From contig JAFGII010000013.1 of NCBI GenBank assembly GCA_016929695.1, forward strand, positions 1 through 58,875: a stretch of DNA of 58,875 nt, written 5' to 3'. Under the pieces are notes generated by a model that was not told the origin of the DNA, searched no databases, and saw only the letters and a list, made by a program, of their open reading frames with translations. Positions 51,550 through 58,865 of this stretch are shown in pieces; position 1 is the first letter of the stretch; every line of letters starts with the position of its first letter. The DNA comes from Ignavibacteria bacterium. Its GTDB lineage: Bacteria; Bacteroidota; Ignavibacteria; Tepidaquicellales; Tepidaquicellaceae. The position numbers were made by a program, and so were the translations under genes.

Positions 51550-52824
51550 ATGTTTAAAGATTACAACAAATGCATCAAATATTTATACTCGCTTGAAAGA
51601 GCGGGCATAAAATATGATTTGAAGAATATCAGGACGATTCTGAAATTCCTCGGGAATCCCGAAAAGAGACTTAATGCGATTCACATAGCGGGAACAAACG
51701 GTAAAGGGAGTGTTGCTTCTATAATCAATTCCGTTTTACTCGAATATGGATTCAAATGCGGACTATATACATCACCGCATATAAAAGATTTTAGGGAAAG
51801 AATTCTTCTCAACGGGAAAATGATTGACAAAAAGTTCGTAATTGAATTTACAAATAAATTAAACCCGTTAATAAAAAAAATATCTCCGAGTTTTTTTGAA
51901 GTAACAACTGCAATGGCGTTTGAATATTTTGCGGTTAATAAAGTTGATTATGCGATAATTGAAGCGGGACTCGGAGGAAGACTTGATTCGACAAATGTTT
52001 TGAAACCTTTAATCAGCATTATCACGGGCATTTCCATTGACCACAGAGAATATCTCGGAGATACGATTGAAGACATTGCAAGAGAGAAAGCGGGAATAAT
52101 AAAAAATAATATTCCTGTAATTACAGGGAAATTAAATCCGAAATTGAAAGAAATAATCTTTAATACTGCAGTAAAACGAAATTCGGGGTTTTATTATTCA
52201 CCTGATATAACAAAAATAAGAATTATGGAAAGACTGGAAACGGGATTTAATTTTAAATATGGGAATGATGTTTTTTATTCCCCGGTAATCGGAGATTATC
52301 AAAAAATTAATATATCAGCGGCAATTACATCGATGATAGCAATTTTAAAAAGAGAGAATCGGATATTCGATAAAATAATTTTATCAAATGGTTTTCATAA
52401 TCTGGCAAGAAATTCAAATTTTTACGGAAGGTTTCAGATTATTAAAGATTTCCCGAAAATTATTATTGACGTTTCTCATAATGCGGAGGGGATAAAAAAC
52501 ATTAAGAATAATTTGAAATATGTGAAATACAGAAAATTATATATTATTTTCGGTATGATGGAGGATAAGGAATACAGGAAATGTTTGCGTGAAATTGAGA
52601 ATCTCGGCGGATACGTTATTTTAACAAAACCCAAATATAAGCGAGCGCTGGAACCGGAGGAGATGTATAAGATTTTTCGGAATAAAACGAATTGTATTGT
52701 TTTAAAAGACGTCAAGAGAGCATATAAATATGCGATGAATAAGGCGGGTAAAGATGATGCGGTCTTGATTACAGGGTCGTTTTATCTGGTCGGGGAGGTA
52801 ATAAAAGTGATTAGTTGTAAGTGA
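51550..52824 (+). CDS. folC: Bifunctional folylpolyglutamate/dihydrofolate synthase
   Basis: 424 residues. Mur-ligase-like: P-loop AGTNGKGSVASII (near 47), LYTSPHIKDFRERI, the DFRERI strand, EAGLGGRLDSTNVL, SIDHREYLGDTIEDIAREKAGI, and a C-terminal domain with DVSHNAEG. It adds glutamates to folates so that they stay in the cell. The last five residues (VISCK) and the stop TGA are written by the start of a simple repeat array (GTGATTAGTTGTAAGTGA), so the native C-terminus has probably been replaced. Start at ATG 51550. Confidence 0.93.
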   Translation: MFKDYNKCIKYLYSLERAGIKYDLKNIRTILKFLGNPEKRLNAIHIAGTNGKGSVASIINSVLLEYGFKCGLYTSPHIKDFRERILLNGKMIDKKFVIEFTNKLNPLIKKISPSFFEVTTAMAFEYFAVNKVDYAIIEAGLGGRLDSTNVLKPLISIITGISIDHREYLGDTIEDIAREKAGIIKNNIPVITGKLNPKLKEIIFNTAVKRNSGFYYSPDITKIRIMERLETGFNFKYGNDVFYSPVIGDYQKINISAAITSMIAILKRENRIFDKIILSNGFHNLARNSNFYGRFQIIKDFPKIIIDVSHNAEGIKNIKNNLKYVKYRKLYIIFGMMEDKEYRKCLREIENLGGYVILTKPKYKRALEPEEMYKIFRNKTNCIVLKDVKRAYKYAMNKAGKDDAVLITGSFYLVGEVIKVISCK

Positions 52825-52880
52825 TTAGTTGTTAGTGATTAGTTGTTAGTGATTGTATGATTGGGTGATTGGTGATTCAA
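52805..52880. repeat. 14-base simple-repeat array at the folC end
   Basis: AGTGATTAGTTGT(T/A) units repeat about three times from 52805, then merge into ATGATTGGGTGATTGGTGATT. The array begins inside the folC frame and supplies its stop codon. Confidence 0.85.
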
Positions 52881-52923
52881 TTCCGAGAGTCCCTTCGATG
52901 AGTTCAGAAAACTCTTCGGAACA
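52880..52923. repeat. Short palindromic repeat, TTCCGAGAGT family, copy B
   Basis: TTCCGAGAGTCCC at the left end pairs with ACTCTTCGGAA at the right apart from one bulged base. It agrees with copy A (23720-23763) at most positions by hand alignment. It lies between the folC array and the next array. Confidence 0.75.
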
Positions 52924-52977
52924 AAGAAATCTTCTTTTTCAATCTTTGCGATAAATATTTGAATCCTTCGGATTCGT

Positions 52978-53040
52978 CAACCAATCATCCAATCAATCAA
53001 TCATCCAATCATTCAATCATTCAATCATTCAATCATCCAT
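52978..53040. repeat. Octamer array in inverted orientation
   Basis: CCAATCATCCAATCAA-type units (reverse complement of TTGATTGGATGATTGG) repeat about seven times, ending 66 bases before the HAD gene start. With the folC array this makes a gapped inverted pair around copy B of the palindromic repeat. Confidence 0.85.
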
Positions 53041-53105
53041 TTGAGTATATATTAATAAATATTTTTAATGAAATATTATTTTTAAATTACAGTTTAATTA
53101 AGAAA

Positions 53106-53792
53106 ATGATTAAGGCAATAATTTTTGATCTGGACAATACGCTTGTTGATTTCATGCTTTTTAAAAAAAGAGCGATTGATGCCGCTATATATGCAATGAT
53201 AGATACAGGCCTGGATATAACTTTCGATGAAGCAAATAAAAGAATCTCTGATATTTATCAAAGAGAAGGTATCGAGTATCAACAAGTATTTGATAAAATG
53301 CTGATTGACCTTTACGGAAAAGTTGATTATAAGATTATTTCATCGGGAATCATTGCATACAGGACGGCACGTGAAGCGGCTCTGACTTTGTATCCTAATG
53401 TGACTCCGACTTTAATTGAACTTATTAAGATGGGATTAAAACTTGCGGTTGTATCGGACGCACCGACAATGGAAGCGTGGTTGAGATTATCTTATTTAAG
53501 GCTTCAGCATCTTTTTGATGTAGTAATTACATTTGATGAATCGAAGGAAAGAAAGCCGTCTCCGGTTCCGTTTAATCTTGCATTGAACAAACTACAATTG
53601 AAAGCAAATGAGTGTTTAATGCTCGGCGACTGGGCGGAACGCGATGTTGTAGGTGCAAAAGCTGTAGGAATGAAAACGGTTTTTGCACGATACGGAGATA
53701 CATTCAATACGGTTAATCCGGGTTCTGATTATGATATTAACTGCATTTCGGAATTAATTAATATTATAAAAAAAGAAAACAATATAAAATAA
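53106..53792 (+). CDS. HAD-superfamily hydrolase, subfamily IA
   Basis: 228 residues. Motif I IFDLDNTLVDF (nucleophile Asp and its partner), motif II VVSDAP, motif III lysine in KERKPSPVPF and motif IV MLGDWAERDVVGAK. The cap is the small helical type. The overall pattern is that of the archaeal/bacterial TIGR02253-like group; phosphatase substrate unknown. An upstream TTG at 52959 would add a tail written by repeats, so I start at the ATG at 53106. The sua5/tsaC gene begins one base after its stop. Confidence 0.87.
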   Translation: MIKAIIFDLDNTLVDFMLFKKRAIDAAIYAMIDTGLDITFDEANKRISDIYQREGIEYQQVFDKMLIDLYGKVDYKIISSGIIAYRTAREAALTLYPNVTPTLIELIKMGLKLAVVSDAPTMEAWLRLSYLRLQHLFDVVITFDESKERKPSPVPFNLALNKLQLKANECLMLGDWAERDVVGAKAVGMKTVFARYGDTFNTVNPGSDYDINCISELINIIKKENNIK

Positions 53793-53793
53793 A

Positions 53794-54786
53794 TTGGCTG
53801 GCAGAAAAAGAAATCCTACAAAAATTACAAAAGGAATCGGCATTGCGGTAAATGAAATCCTGAAGGGGAATCTGATTGTTTTACCGACTGAAACAGTTTA
53901 CGGACTCGGAGCCAATGCGACAAACGAGAAAGCAGTTTTGAAAATATATCAGACGAAAGAGAGACCCTTATTTGACCCCCTGATTGTTCATATAAAAAGC
54001 ATTAAGGATATTAAAAAATACGCAAAGGATATTCCTAAAGAAGTATTCAGACTTGCCGAAGCATTTTCTCCCGGTCCGATAACATTCATAGTTCAGAAGA
54101 AACAGAACATTCCGGATATAGTTACATCAGGACTTGACAGCGTGGCAATCAGAATCCCCTCTCATCCGATGATTCAGAAAGTCCTGAAAAAATCAGGTAA
54201 GCCGATTGCCGCTCCGTCAGCAAATATGTTCGGAAGAATTTCACCCACTACTGCAAAAGACGTTCTGAAAGAACTGAAAGGCAAAGTAAATTACATTCTC
54301 GATGGCGGTATATGTGAAATCGGGATAGAATCAACTGTCGTAAGTTTTCTCGATGACAACATAAAAATATTAAGACCGGGATTTATTACTAAAAGAGATA
54401 TTGAAAAAGTATTGAGAAAAAAAGTAATTCTCACAAGGGACAGAACAAGAAAAGGAAAACACAAATCGGATATTTACTCGCCGGGAATGCTGAAAAATCA
54501 CTATGCACCTTCGACTCCTATGTATCTTACGGACAATCTTAAAGATTTCATTGAGGAAAAACGCGTAGGGATTCTGGATTTCTCACAATACGAAAATCTG
54601 AATGAAATCGCTCTGAATCTTTTTTCTGATTTAAGGAAACTGGATGAAGAAAATTATGCATATTTAGTTGCAAAAAAAGTTAAAGACAGCGGAATTGGTT
54701 CTGCTATCAATGACAGGCTCGAGAAAGCATCAAGAGGCAGAGTAAAAATGGGAAAATGGGAAATTAAATTTATCGAGAAAAGATGA
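53794..54786 (+). CDS. tsaC: Threonylcarbamoyl-AMP synthase (Sua5/YrdC)
   Basis: 330 residues. YrdC domain (about 1-200): LPTETVYGLGANATNEKAV, KERPLFDPLIVH, RIPSHPMIQKVL, and PSANMFGRISPT. A Sua5 C-terminal domain (about 215-330) begins with SPGMLKNHYAPSTPMYL. The enzyme makes threonylcarbamoyl-AMP for the t6A37 modification of ANN-decoding tRNAs. Its two-domain form is the Sua5 type rather than the short TsaC. Start is TTG at 53794, one base after the HAD stop; the next gene overlaps its end by four bases (ATGA). Confidence 0.94.
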   Translation: MAGRKRNPTKITKGIGIAVNEILKGNLIVLPTETVYGLGANATNEKAVLKIYQTKERPLFDPLIVHIKSIKDIKKYAKDIPKEVFRLAEAFSPGPITFIVQKKQNIPDIVTSGLDSVAIRIPSHPMIQKVLKKSGKPIAAPSANMFGRISPTTAKDVLKELKGKVNYILDGGICEIGIESTVVSFLDDNIKILRPGFITKRDIEKVLRKKVILTRDRTRKGKHKSDIYSPGMLKNHYAPSTPMYLTDNLKDFIEEKRVGILDFSQYENLNEIALNLFSDLRKLDEENYAYLVAKKVKDSGIGSAINDRLEKASRGRVKMGKWEIKFIEKR

Positions 54787-55676
54787 AGTTTGAAACTTAC
54801 GGAATAAAAAAGAATTTCCTCGCAATTGAAGATAAATATTCAAATTATAAAAATTCTTTAATTGCCATTCTTTCCGCGCCGTATGAAGAAACAACGACAT
54901 ACGGCAAGGGAACGGCTAAGGGACCTGAAGCGATATTAAATGCATCCCATTATGTTGAATTTTTTGATGAGGAACTGAACCGTGAATTATGCTTCGAGAA
55001 AGGAATCGCTTCAATAAAAAAACTTGACTTTGGAGGCAAAAAAGGAAAAGCCGCTCTGGACTTAATTTACAGAAATGTTGATGCTCTGATTAAAGATAAA
55101 AAATTCGTAGTCACTCTCGGAGGAGAGCATTCGATATCAACTGCACCGATTAAGGCACATTTCGATAATTTCAAAAATCTTTCCGTCCTGCATTTTGACG
55201 CCCACTCTGATTTAAGGGACAGTTATGAAGGCACCAAATATTCCCACGCTTCATTTGCGGCAAGGGTTGCTGAATTTACCGCGGACATTACACAGGTTGG
55301 AATCAGAGCCCAGTGCAAAGAGGAATATGAATTTATAAAAGGAAAAGGAATACGCACATTTTACGCTTATCAAATCAGAAACGGAGAATACGGAAATAAC
55401 TGGCAGAAAGAAGTAGTGAAAACATTAAAGAAAAATGTATATATCACTTTCGATGTTGACTATTTCGACCCGTCAATAATGCCGAAAACGGGCACACCGG
55501 AACCGGACGGATTTTTCTGGAACGAAACGATTCAACTTCTCATACTGCTTTCAGAAAGTCATAATGTTGTCGGTTTCGATGTAGTCGAACTTGCACCGGA
55601 TAAAAGTAATCCGTTCCCCGATTTCCTCACGGCAAAACTTATTTATAAAATGCTGAATTATTTTATACCGGAATGA
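54783..55676 (+). CDS. speB: Agmatinase/ureohydrolase family
   Basis: 297 residues. All binuclear manganese sites are present: GGEHSIS (His), HFDAHSDLR (Asp, His, Asp) and TFDVDYFDP (Asp, Asp); SKLDPxxxP-like TGTPEPDGF follows. Probably agmatinase (agmatine to putrescine plus urea), though arginase-like or guanidino-acid hydrolase activity cannot be excluded by sequence. It overlaps the tsaC gene by four bases at the start and nth by four bases at the end. Confidence 0.9.
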   Translation: MKFETYGIKKNFLAIEDKYSNYKNSLIAILSAPYEETTTYGKGTAKGPEAILNASHYVEFFDEELNRELCFEKGIASIKKLDFGGKKGKAALDLIYRNVDALIKDKKFVVTLGGEHSISTAPIKAHFDNFKNLSVLHFDAHSDLRDSYEGTKYSHASFAARVAEFTADITQVGIRAQCKEEYEFIKGKGIRTFYAYQIRNGEYGNNWQKEVVKTLKKNVYITFDVDYFDPSIMPKTGTPEPDGFFWNETIQLLILLSESHNVVGFDVVELAPDKSNPFPDFLTAKLIYKMLNYFIPE

Positions 55677-56353
55677 CAAAACCCGAATTAAAAAAGAGAG
55701 TTCTTTACATAATAAAAAAACTTTCCGGACTTTATCCCGATGCAAAGGTTCATCTTGAATTTAAAACTCCGTTTGAATTATTAATTTCAACTATACTCGC
55801 CGCACAATGCACTGACGAAAGAGTCAATATGGTAATGGTTCCGCTTTACAAATCAAAATACAAATCTTCCGGTGATATATTAAAAGACGGTCTTAACAAT
55901 TTCAGAGAAAATATTAAATCAATTACATTCCCGAATAATAAAGCAAAATCAATACTCGAACTTTGTAAGGTGCTGAAGGAGAAATACAACGGAAAGATTC
56001 CTCAAACAATGGAAGAATTGACGGGACTTCCGGGAGTCGGCAGGAAATCCGCAAGCGTGATGCTCGGAAATGTATTCGGAAGAAAGGATGTAATTATAGT
56101 TGACACGCATTTAAAGAGAGTTGCCGCAAGACTGGGATTGACGGAAAATGATAATCCCGATAAAATAGAATTTGAACTGAAAGAAATTGTACCGGATGAA
56201 GAGCAGCACAAATTTTCGATGCTAATAGGCGAGCACGGGAGACAAATATGCAAGGCGAAGAAACCGATGTGCAGTGATTGTGCGTTTAATGATATTTGTC
56301 CTTCGGTTTTTTATCCCCCTTTGGAGGGGGTAGGGGGAGGAAAATTAAAATAA
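55673..56353 (+). CDS. nth: Endonuclease III with a repeat-derived C-terminus
   Basis: 226 residues. Helix-hairpin-helix with catalytic lysine LPGVGRKSASV, the catalytic Asp in VIIVDTHLKR, and the [4Fe-4S] loop C-x6-C-x2-C-x5-C (ICKAKKPMCSDC then CAFNDIC). It removes oxidised pyrimidines in base excision repair. After the cluster the native protein should end within a few residues; here the last about 11 residues (YPPLEGVGGGKLK) are written by a C/G-rich repeat element at 56314-56340 that recurs in reverse complement inside another gene. Start overlaps the speB stop by four bases. Confidence 0.93.
   Translation: MTKPELKKRVLYIIKKLSGLYPDAKVHLEFKTPFELLISTILAAQCTDERVNMVMVPLYKSKYKSSGDILKDGLNNFRENIKSITFPNNKAKSILELCKVLKEKYNGKIPQTMEELTGLPGVGRKSASVMLGNVFGRKDVIIVDTHLKRVAARLGLTENDNPDKIEFELKEIVPDEEQHKFSMLIGEHGRQICKAKKPMCSDCAFNDICPSVFYPPLEGVGGGKLK
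56314..56340. repeat. Short C/G-rich palindromic element at the end of nth (copy 2)
   Basis: CCCCCTTTGGAGGGGG forms a six-base stem with a TTGG loop, followed by TAGGGGGAGG. It is the reverse complement relative of 44688-44714. It supplies the tail of nth; the stop comes just after it. Confidence 0.8.
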
Positions 56354-56357
56354 GACT

Positions 56358-56852
56358 ATGAACCAACAACCTGACTTAACAAAAATCGAAATCGTTCTTA
56401 TGGACCTTGACGGATGCCTCACTACAGGTCACATAATATTCGTTTCGGACGGTGAAGACATAAAAATGTTTCACACACACGACGGTTTCGGCATCGTTCG
56501 CGGCAGGGAACTCGGACTGAAATTTGCGGTAATAACCGGAAAAACATCACCTGTAAATAAGAGGAGAGCGGAGACACTTCAGATTGACCATATTTACGAA
56601 GGTGTGGATGATAAACTCATTCCGTTTGAAGAACTGAAGAAAATGTATAATTTAAAAAACGAAAATTTCGCATATATTGGTGACGATGAATTTGATATTC
56701 CCCTGCTGAAACAAGTCGGTTTTTCCTGCTGTCCTAACAGCGGAATTGACGCCGTAAAAGAGCAGGTACATTACGTCTGCAAGAAAAACGGCGGCGAAGG
56801 TGCAGTCAGGGAAATCATAGATATGATTCTGAAAGCAAAAAAATTGATATAA
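56358..56852 (+). CDS. kdsC: KdsC-like HAD phosphatase
   Basis: 164 residues, the size of the cap-less HAD phosphatases. Motif I LMDLDGCLT (nucleophile Asp), motif II VITGKTS, the lysine in KKMYN-containing helix and motif IV YIGDDEFDIPLLK. It matches 3-deoxy-D-manno-octulosonate 8-phosphate phosphatase (KDO8P) or a related sugar-phosphate phosphatase of lipopolysaccharide synthesis. The metabolite was inferred from the family, and the KdsA/KdsB genes are not nearby. The gene starts four bases after nth. Confidence 0.8.
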   Translation: MNQQPDLTKIEIVLMDLDGCLTTGHIIFVSDGEDIKMFHTHDGFGIVRGRELGLKFAVITGKTSPVNKRRAETLQIDHIYEGVDDKLIPFEELKKMYNLKNENFAYIGDDEFDIPLLKQVGFSCCPNSGIDAVKEQVHYVCKKNGGEGAVREIIDMILKAKKLI

Positions 56853-57235
56853 TACAGGAATTCATCAGAACACAGAGAACGCTGAATAACGGATAATCGC
56901 GGAAAATTATTTATCACTTAGTTCATTGAGAACACAAAGAAAAAAAATATCCTTTAACTCCGGAGGAGTGGAATATTTTTAGAAAATTGCGATTAATACA
57001 TTGAACCCTGAAAGGATGACATAAAATATTAACGTATGTTTCACCCTTTTGGGGTTTTTACCTCTTATATTTACATTCTACAAATATGTCATCCCTCCGG
57101 GATTTCCAAAATATATTGATAACGTTTTATTACGTAATTCCATCGCATCAATTTGATTAAATTCTTTTTTAATTATGGAAATATTAATTACTTGACATTA
57201 AAATAAATATTTTAAACTTTACTATAAAGTATCCG
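56853..57235. other. Intergenic region with several short inverted elements
   Basis: About 383 bases. It contains ACTCCGGAGGAGT (56957-56969), an inverted pair AACCCTGAAAGGATGACATA (57004-57023) and TATGTCATCCCTCCGGGATT (57085-57104), and between them a hairpin ACCCTTTTGGGGT followed by T5 (57043-57060) that could end the upstream operon. A TTGACA at 57192-57197 precedes the mini-ORF but has no well-spaced -10 box. No gene otherwise. Confidence 0.6.
57004..57104. repeat. Gapped inverted repeat (ATGACATA family)
   Basis: The arms match at 16 of 20 positions by hand (AACCCTGAAAGGATGACATA against the reverse complement of TATGTCATCCCTCCGGGATT). The 61-base middle contains a small terminator-like hairpin. 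It could be a mobile-element relic. Confidence 0.5.
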
Positions 57236-57400
57236 GTGAAAGTTTTAGTAAAAATAACAATATTTTTAATTTCTTTTTCTTCTCTTCAAGCCCAGTGGTT
57301 CAGCCAGAGTCCATTGCCAACTGTGAAAGATTTGAATGGTATTTATTTTGTAGATGACGACATATTCATATCGAATAAAAAGTTCGTTTTAATAAAATAA
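57236..57400 (+). pseudogene. 54-codon chimeric mini-ORF: secreted-protein start joined to a T9SS domain end
   Basis: Read from GTG at 57236-57238. It has an N-terminal signal peptide (about 1-18, ending LQAQ), then WFSQSPLPTVKDLN, which looks like the start of a YCF48-type beta-propeller protein (in relatives, QWxWQNPLPQGNxLxxVYFVD). At the FVD it switches to DDIFISNKKFVLIK and stop, the last residues of a T9SS sorting domain. The join keeps the frame. The end (57355-57410) repeats the end of the next gene (58820-58875) at about 54 of 56 positions. It most likely arose by deletion between two T9SS cargo genes, using short sequence identity. It has a signal peptide and the very end of a sorting domain, but no folded body, so function is doubtful. 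Confidence 0.7.
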
Positions 57401-57410
57401 AATTATTAAG
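57355..57410. repeat. 56-bp direct repeat, copy 1 (of 58820-58875)
   Basis: TGACGACATATTCATATCG and the following bases to ATTATTAAG occur again at 58820-58875 with two differences (57373-ish A for C; 57409 A for G). The repeat includes the codons for the last residues of a T9SS sorting domain and the leader of the next gene. The two copies bracket one complete T9SS-cargo gene. Confidence 0.9.
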
Positions 57411-58865
57411 ATGAAAAAAATTACAATCCTTTTATTATTAGTGATTAACACTGTATGTTTCAGTCAGTCTATTACCTGGCAGAAGGCGTATAAAGGGATA
57501 TATACGACAGACTATGGCGGAAACGATATATGCAAGGCAGATAACGGTAATCTTTATATAATTGGAGGAAGTAATTATCCGGTAGGTGTATATATTATTA
57601 AAATAAATCCTTATGGAGATACAATCTGGACAAGATTCATTCAGCAAGGTGAAAGTAATGCCGGTATATCAACATCGGACGGCGGATGTGTAGTAACAGG
57701 TTGTTGGCATACAAGCCCGATATCATCATTTGCATTAAGAATAAATTCATCCGGCGAAACCGTATGGCATAAAAACTATATAAACAGTCCGGTCGCGATT
57801 TGCTATCGAATTATAAGAACTTCCGATAATAAATATGTTGCCTGCGGGAGAATATCTTATGGCACGGCATATTATGGATACTTAATGAAATTAGATTCAA
57901 ACGGAAATATGATATGGCAGAAACATATTCCTGCAAACAGAATACGAATTTACAGATCATTAATTGAAACGAATGAAGGAAATTATATTGCAGGAGGTTG
58001 GGCTTCAGATATAGCATATAAAAGTGACGGCGTTATTACAAAAGTAGATACATCCGGAAATATTATTTGGGATAAAAGATACAGTTCATACAGTCAATCA
58101 ATGACAGACGGATTATTTATAGACAAAATTAATCAATATTATTTAATTGGCGGCAACACTTACGATTCTACTTTGGGGAAATGGGGAATAGGATTTAAGA
58201 GATTAAATTCAGACGGTAATGTTGTATTTTCAAAACATTTCCCGGAATTGCTGAACGACAAATTCGATTTTACTGATATAAAAGCAATAAATTCGAATAA
58301 ATATTTATTATTATATTACAGGTTTAGTTTTTTTCACGATACATTGCTTGCAAATTCAATTATTACGGATTCAATGGGTAATATATTAAAATCAATGGAA
58401 TTTATAAATACAACTTTTATTATACTCTACCGTTCTTTTATATTAAATAACGGAGATATAATGTTCATAGGAAATTCGGATAATTTCCATCCTGATTACA
58501 CCAACATATATGCCATTAGAGCAGACAGTAATTTATATGTACAACCTGTAGGAATAAATAATTCAAATAAAATAATGCCTGAAAATTTTAAATTATACCA
58601 GAATTACCCCAACCCGTTCAACTCAATGACAAATGTTAAATTTGAAATGTCAAATGCAGGAGTAGTGGAAATAATTGTGTTTGATTTACAGGGGAAAGAG
58701 GTGAGAACACTTGTAAATGAATATAAGCAGGCGGGAACGTATCAGGTAAAATTTAATGCCCGCCAAGGCGGATCTTTGACGGATTTACCGAGCGGGGTAT
58801 ATTTTTATTCATTGATAGTTGACGACATATTCATATCGACTAAAAAGTTCGTTTTAATAAAATAA
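57411..58865 (+). CDS. T9SS-exported beta-propeller-like protein
   Basis: 484 residues. Signal peptide (1-18; CFSQS). Six to seven blade-like repeats of about 50 residues (for example DICKADNGNLYIIGGSN, then KINPYGDTIWTRF; then GGCVVTGCWHTSP and RINSSGETVWHKNY; then KYVACGRISYG and KLDSNGNMIWQKH) fill residues 20-370. They resemble SBBP or delta-60 propeller repeats found in outer-membrane and surface proteins. The T9SS domain at the end has NYPNPFNSMTNVKF and LQGKEVRTLV and LPSGVYFYSL. Between NA and LPSG it carries an extra RQGGSLTD, written by a CCGCC-AA-GGCGG palindrome. The window ends ten bases after the stop, within the 56-bp direct repeat, so another gene probably follows. Confidence 0.82.
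   Translation: MKKITILLLLVINTVCFSQSITWQKAYKGIYTTDYGGNDICKADNGNLYIIGGSNYPVGVYIIKINPYGDTIWTRFIQQGESNAGISTSDGGCVVTGCWHTSPISSFALRINSSGETVWHKNYINSPVAICYRIIRTSDNKYVACGRISYGTAYYGYLMKLDSNGNMIWQKHIPANRIRIYRSLIETNEGNYIAGGWASDIAYKSDGVITKVDTSGNIIWDKRYSSYSQSMTDGLFIDKINQYYLIGGNTYDSTLGKWGIGFKRLNSDGNVVFSKHFPELLNDKFDFTDIKAINSNKYLLLYYRFSFFHDTLLANSIITDSMGNILKSMEFINTTFIILYRSFILNNGDIMFIGNSDNFHPDYTNIYAIRADSNLYVQPVGINNSNKIMPENFKLYQNYPNPFNSMTNVKFEMSNAGVVEIIVFDLQGKEVRTLVNEYKQAGTYQVKFNARQGGSLTDLPSGVYFYSLIVDDIFISTKKFVLIK
58760..58771. repeat. CCGCC-AA-GGCGG palindrome inserted in a T9SS domain
   Basis: A 12-base hairpin sequence inside the last gene. It encodes part of RQGGSLTD in the sorting domain, where sister domains have ASNL or ASRL. 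It keeps the frame. Confidence 0.7.

Noticed and set aside
52959-53105. N-terminal extension of the HAD hydrolase from a TTG
   Set aside because: The extra 49 residues are written by simple repeats and AT-rich spacer; the family start is MIKAIIFDLDN at 53106.
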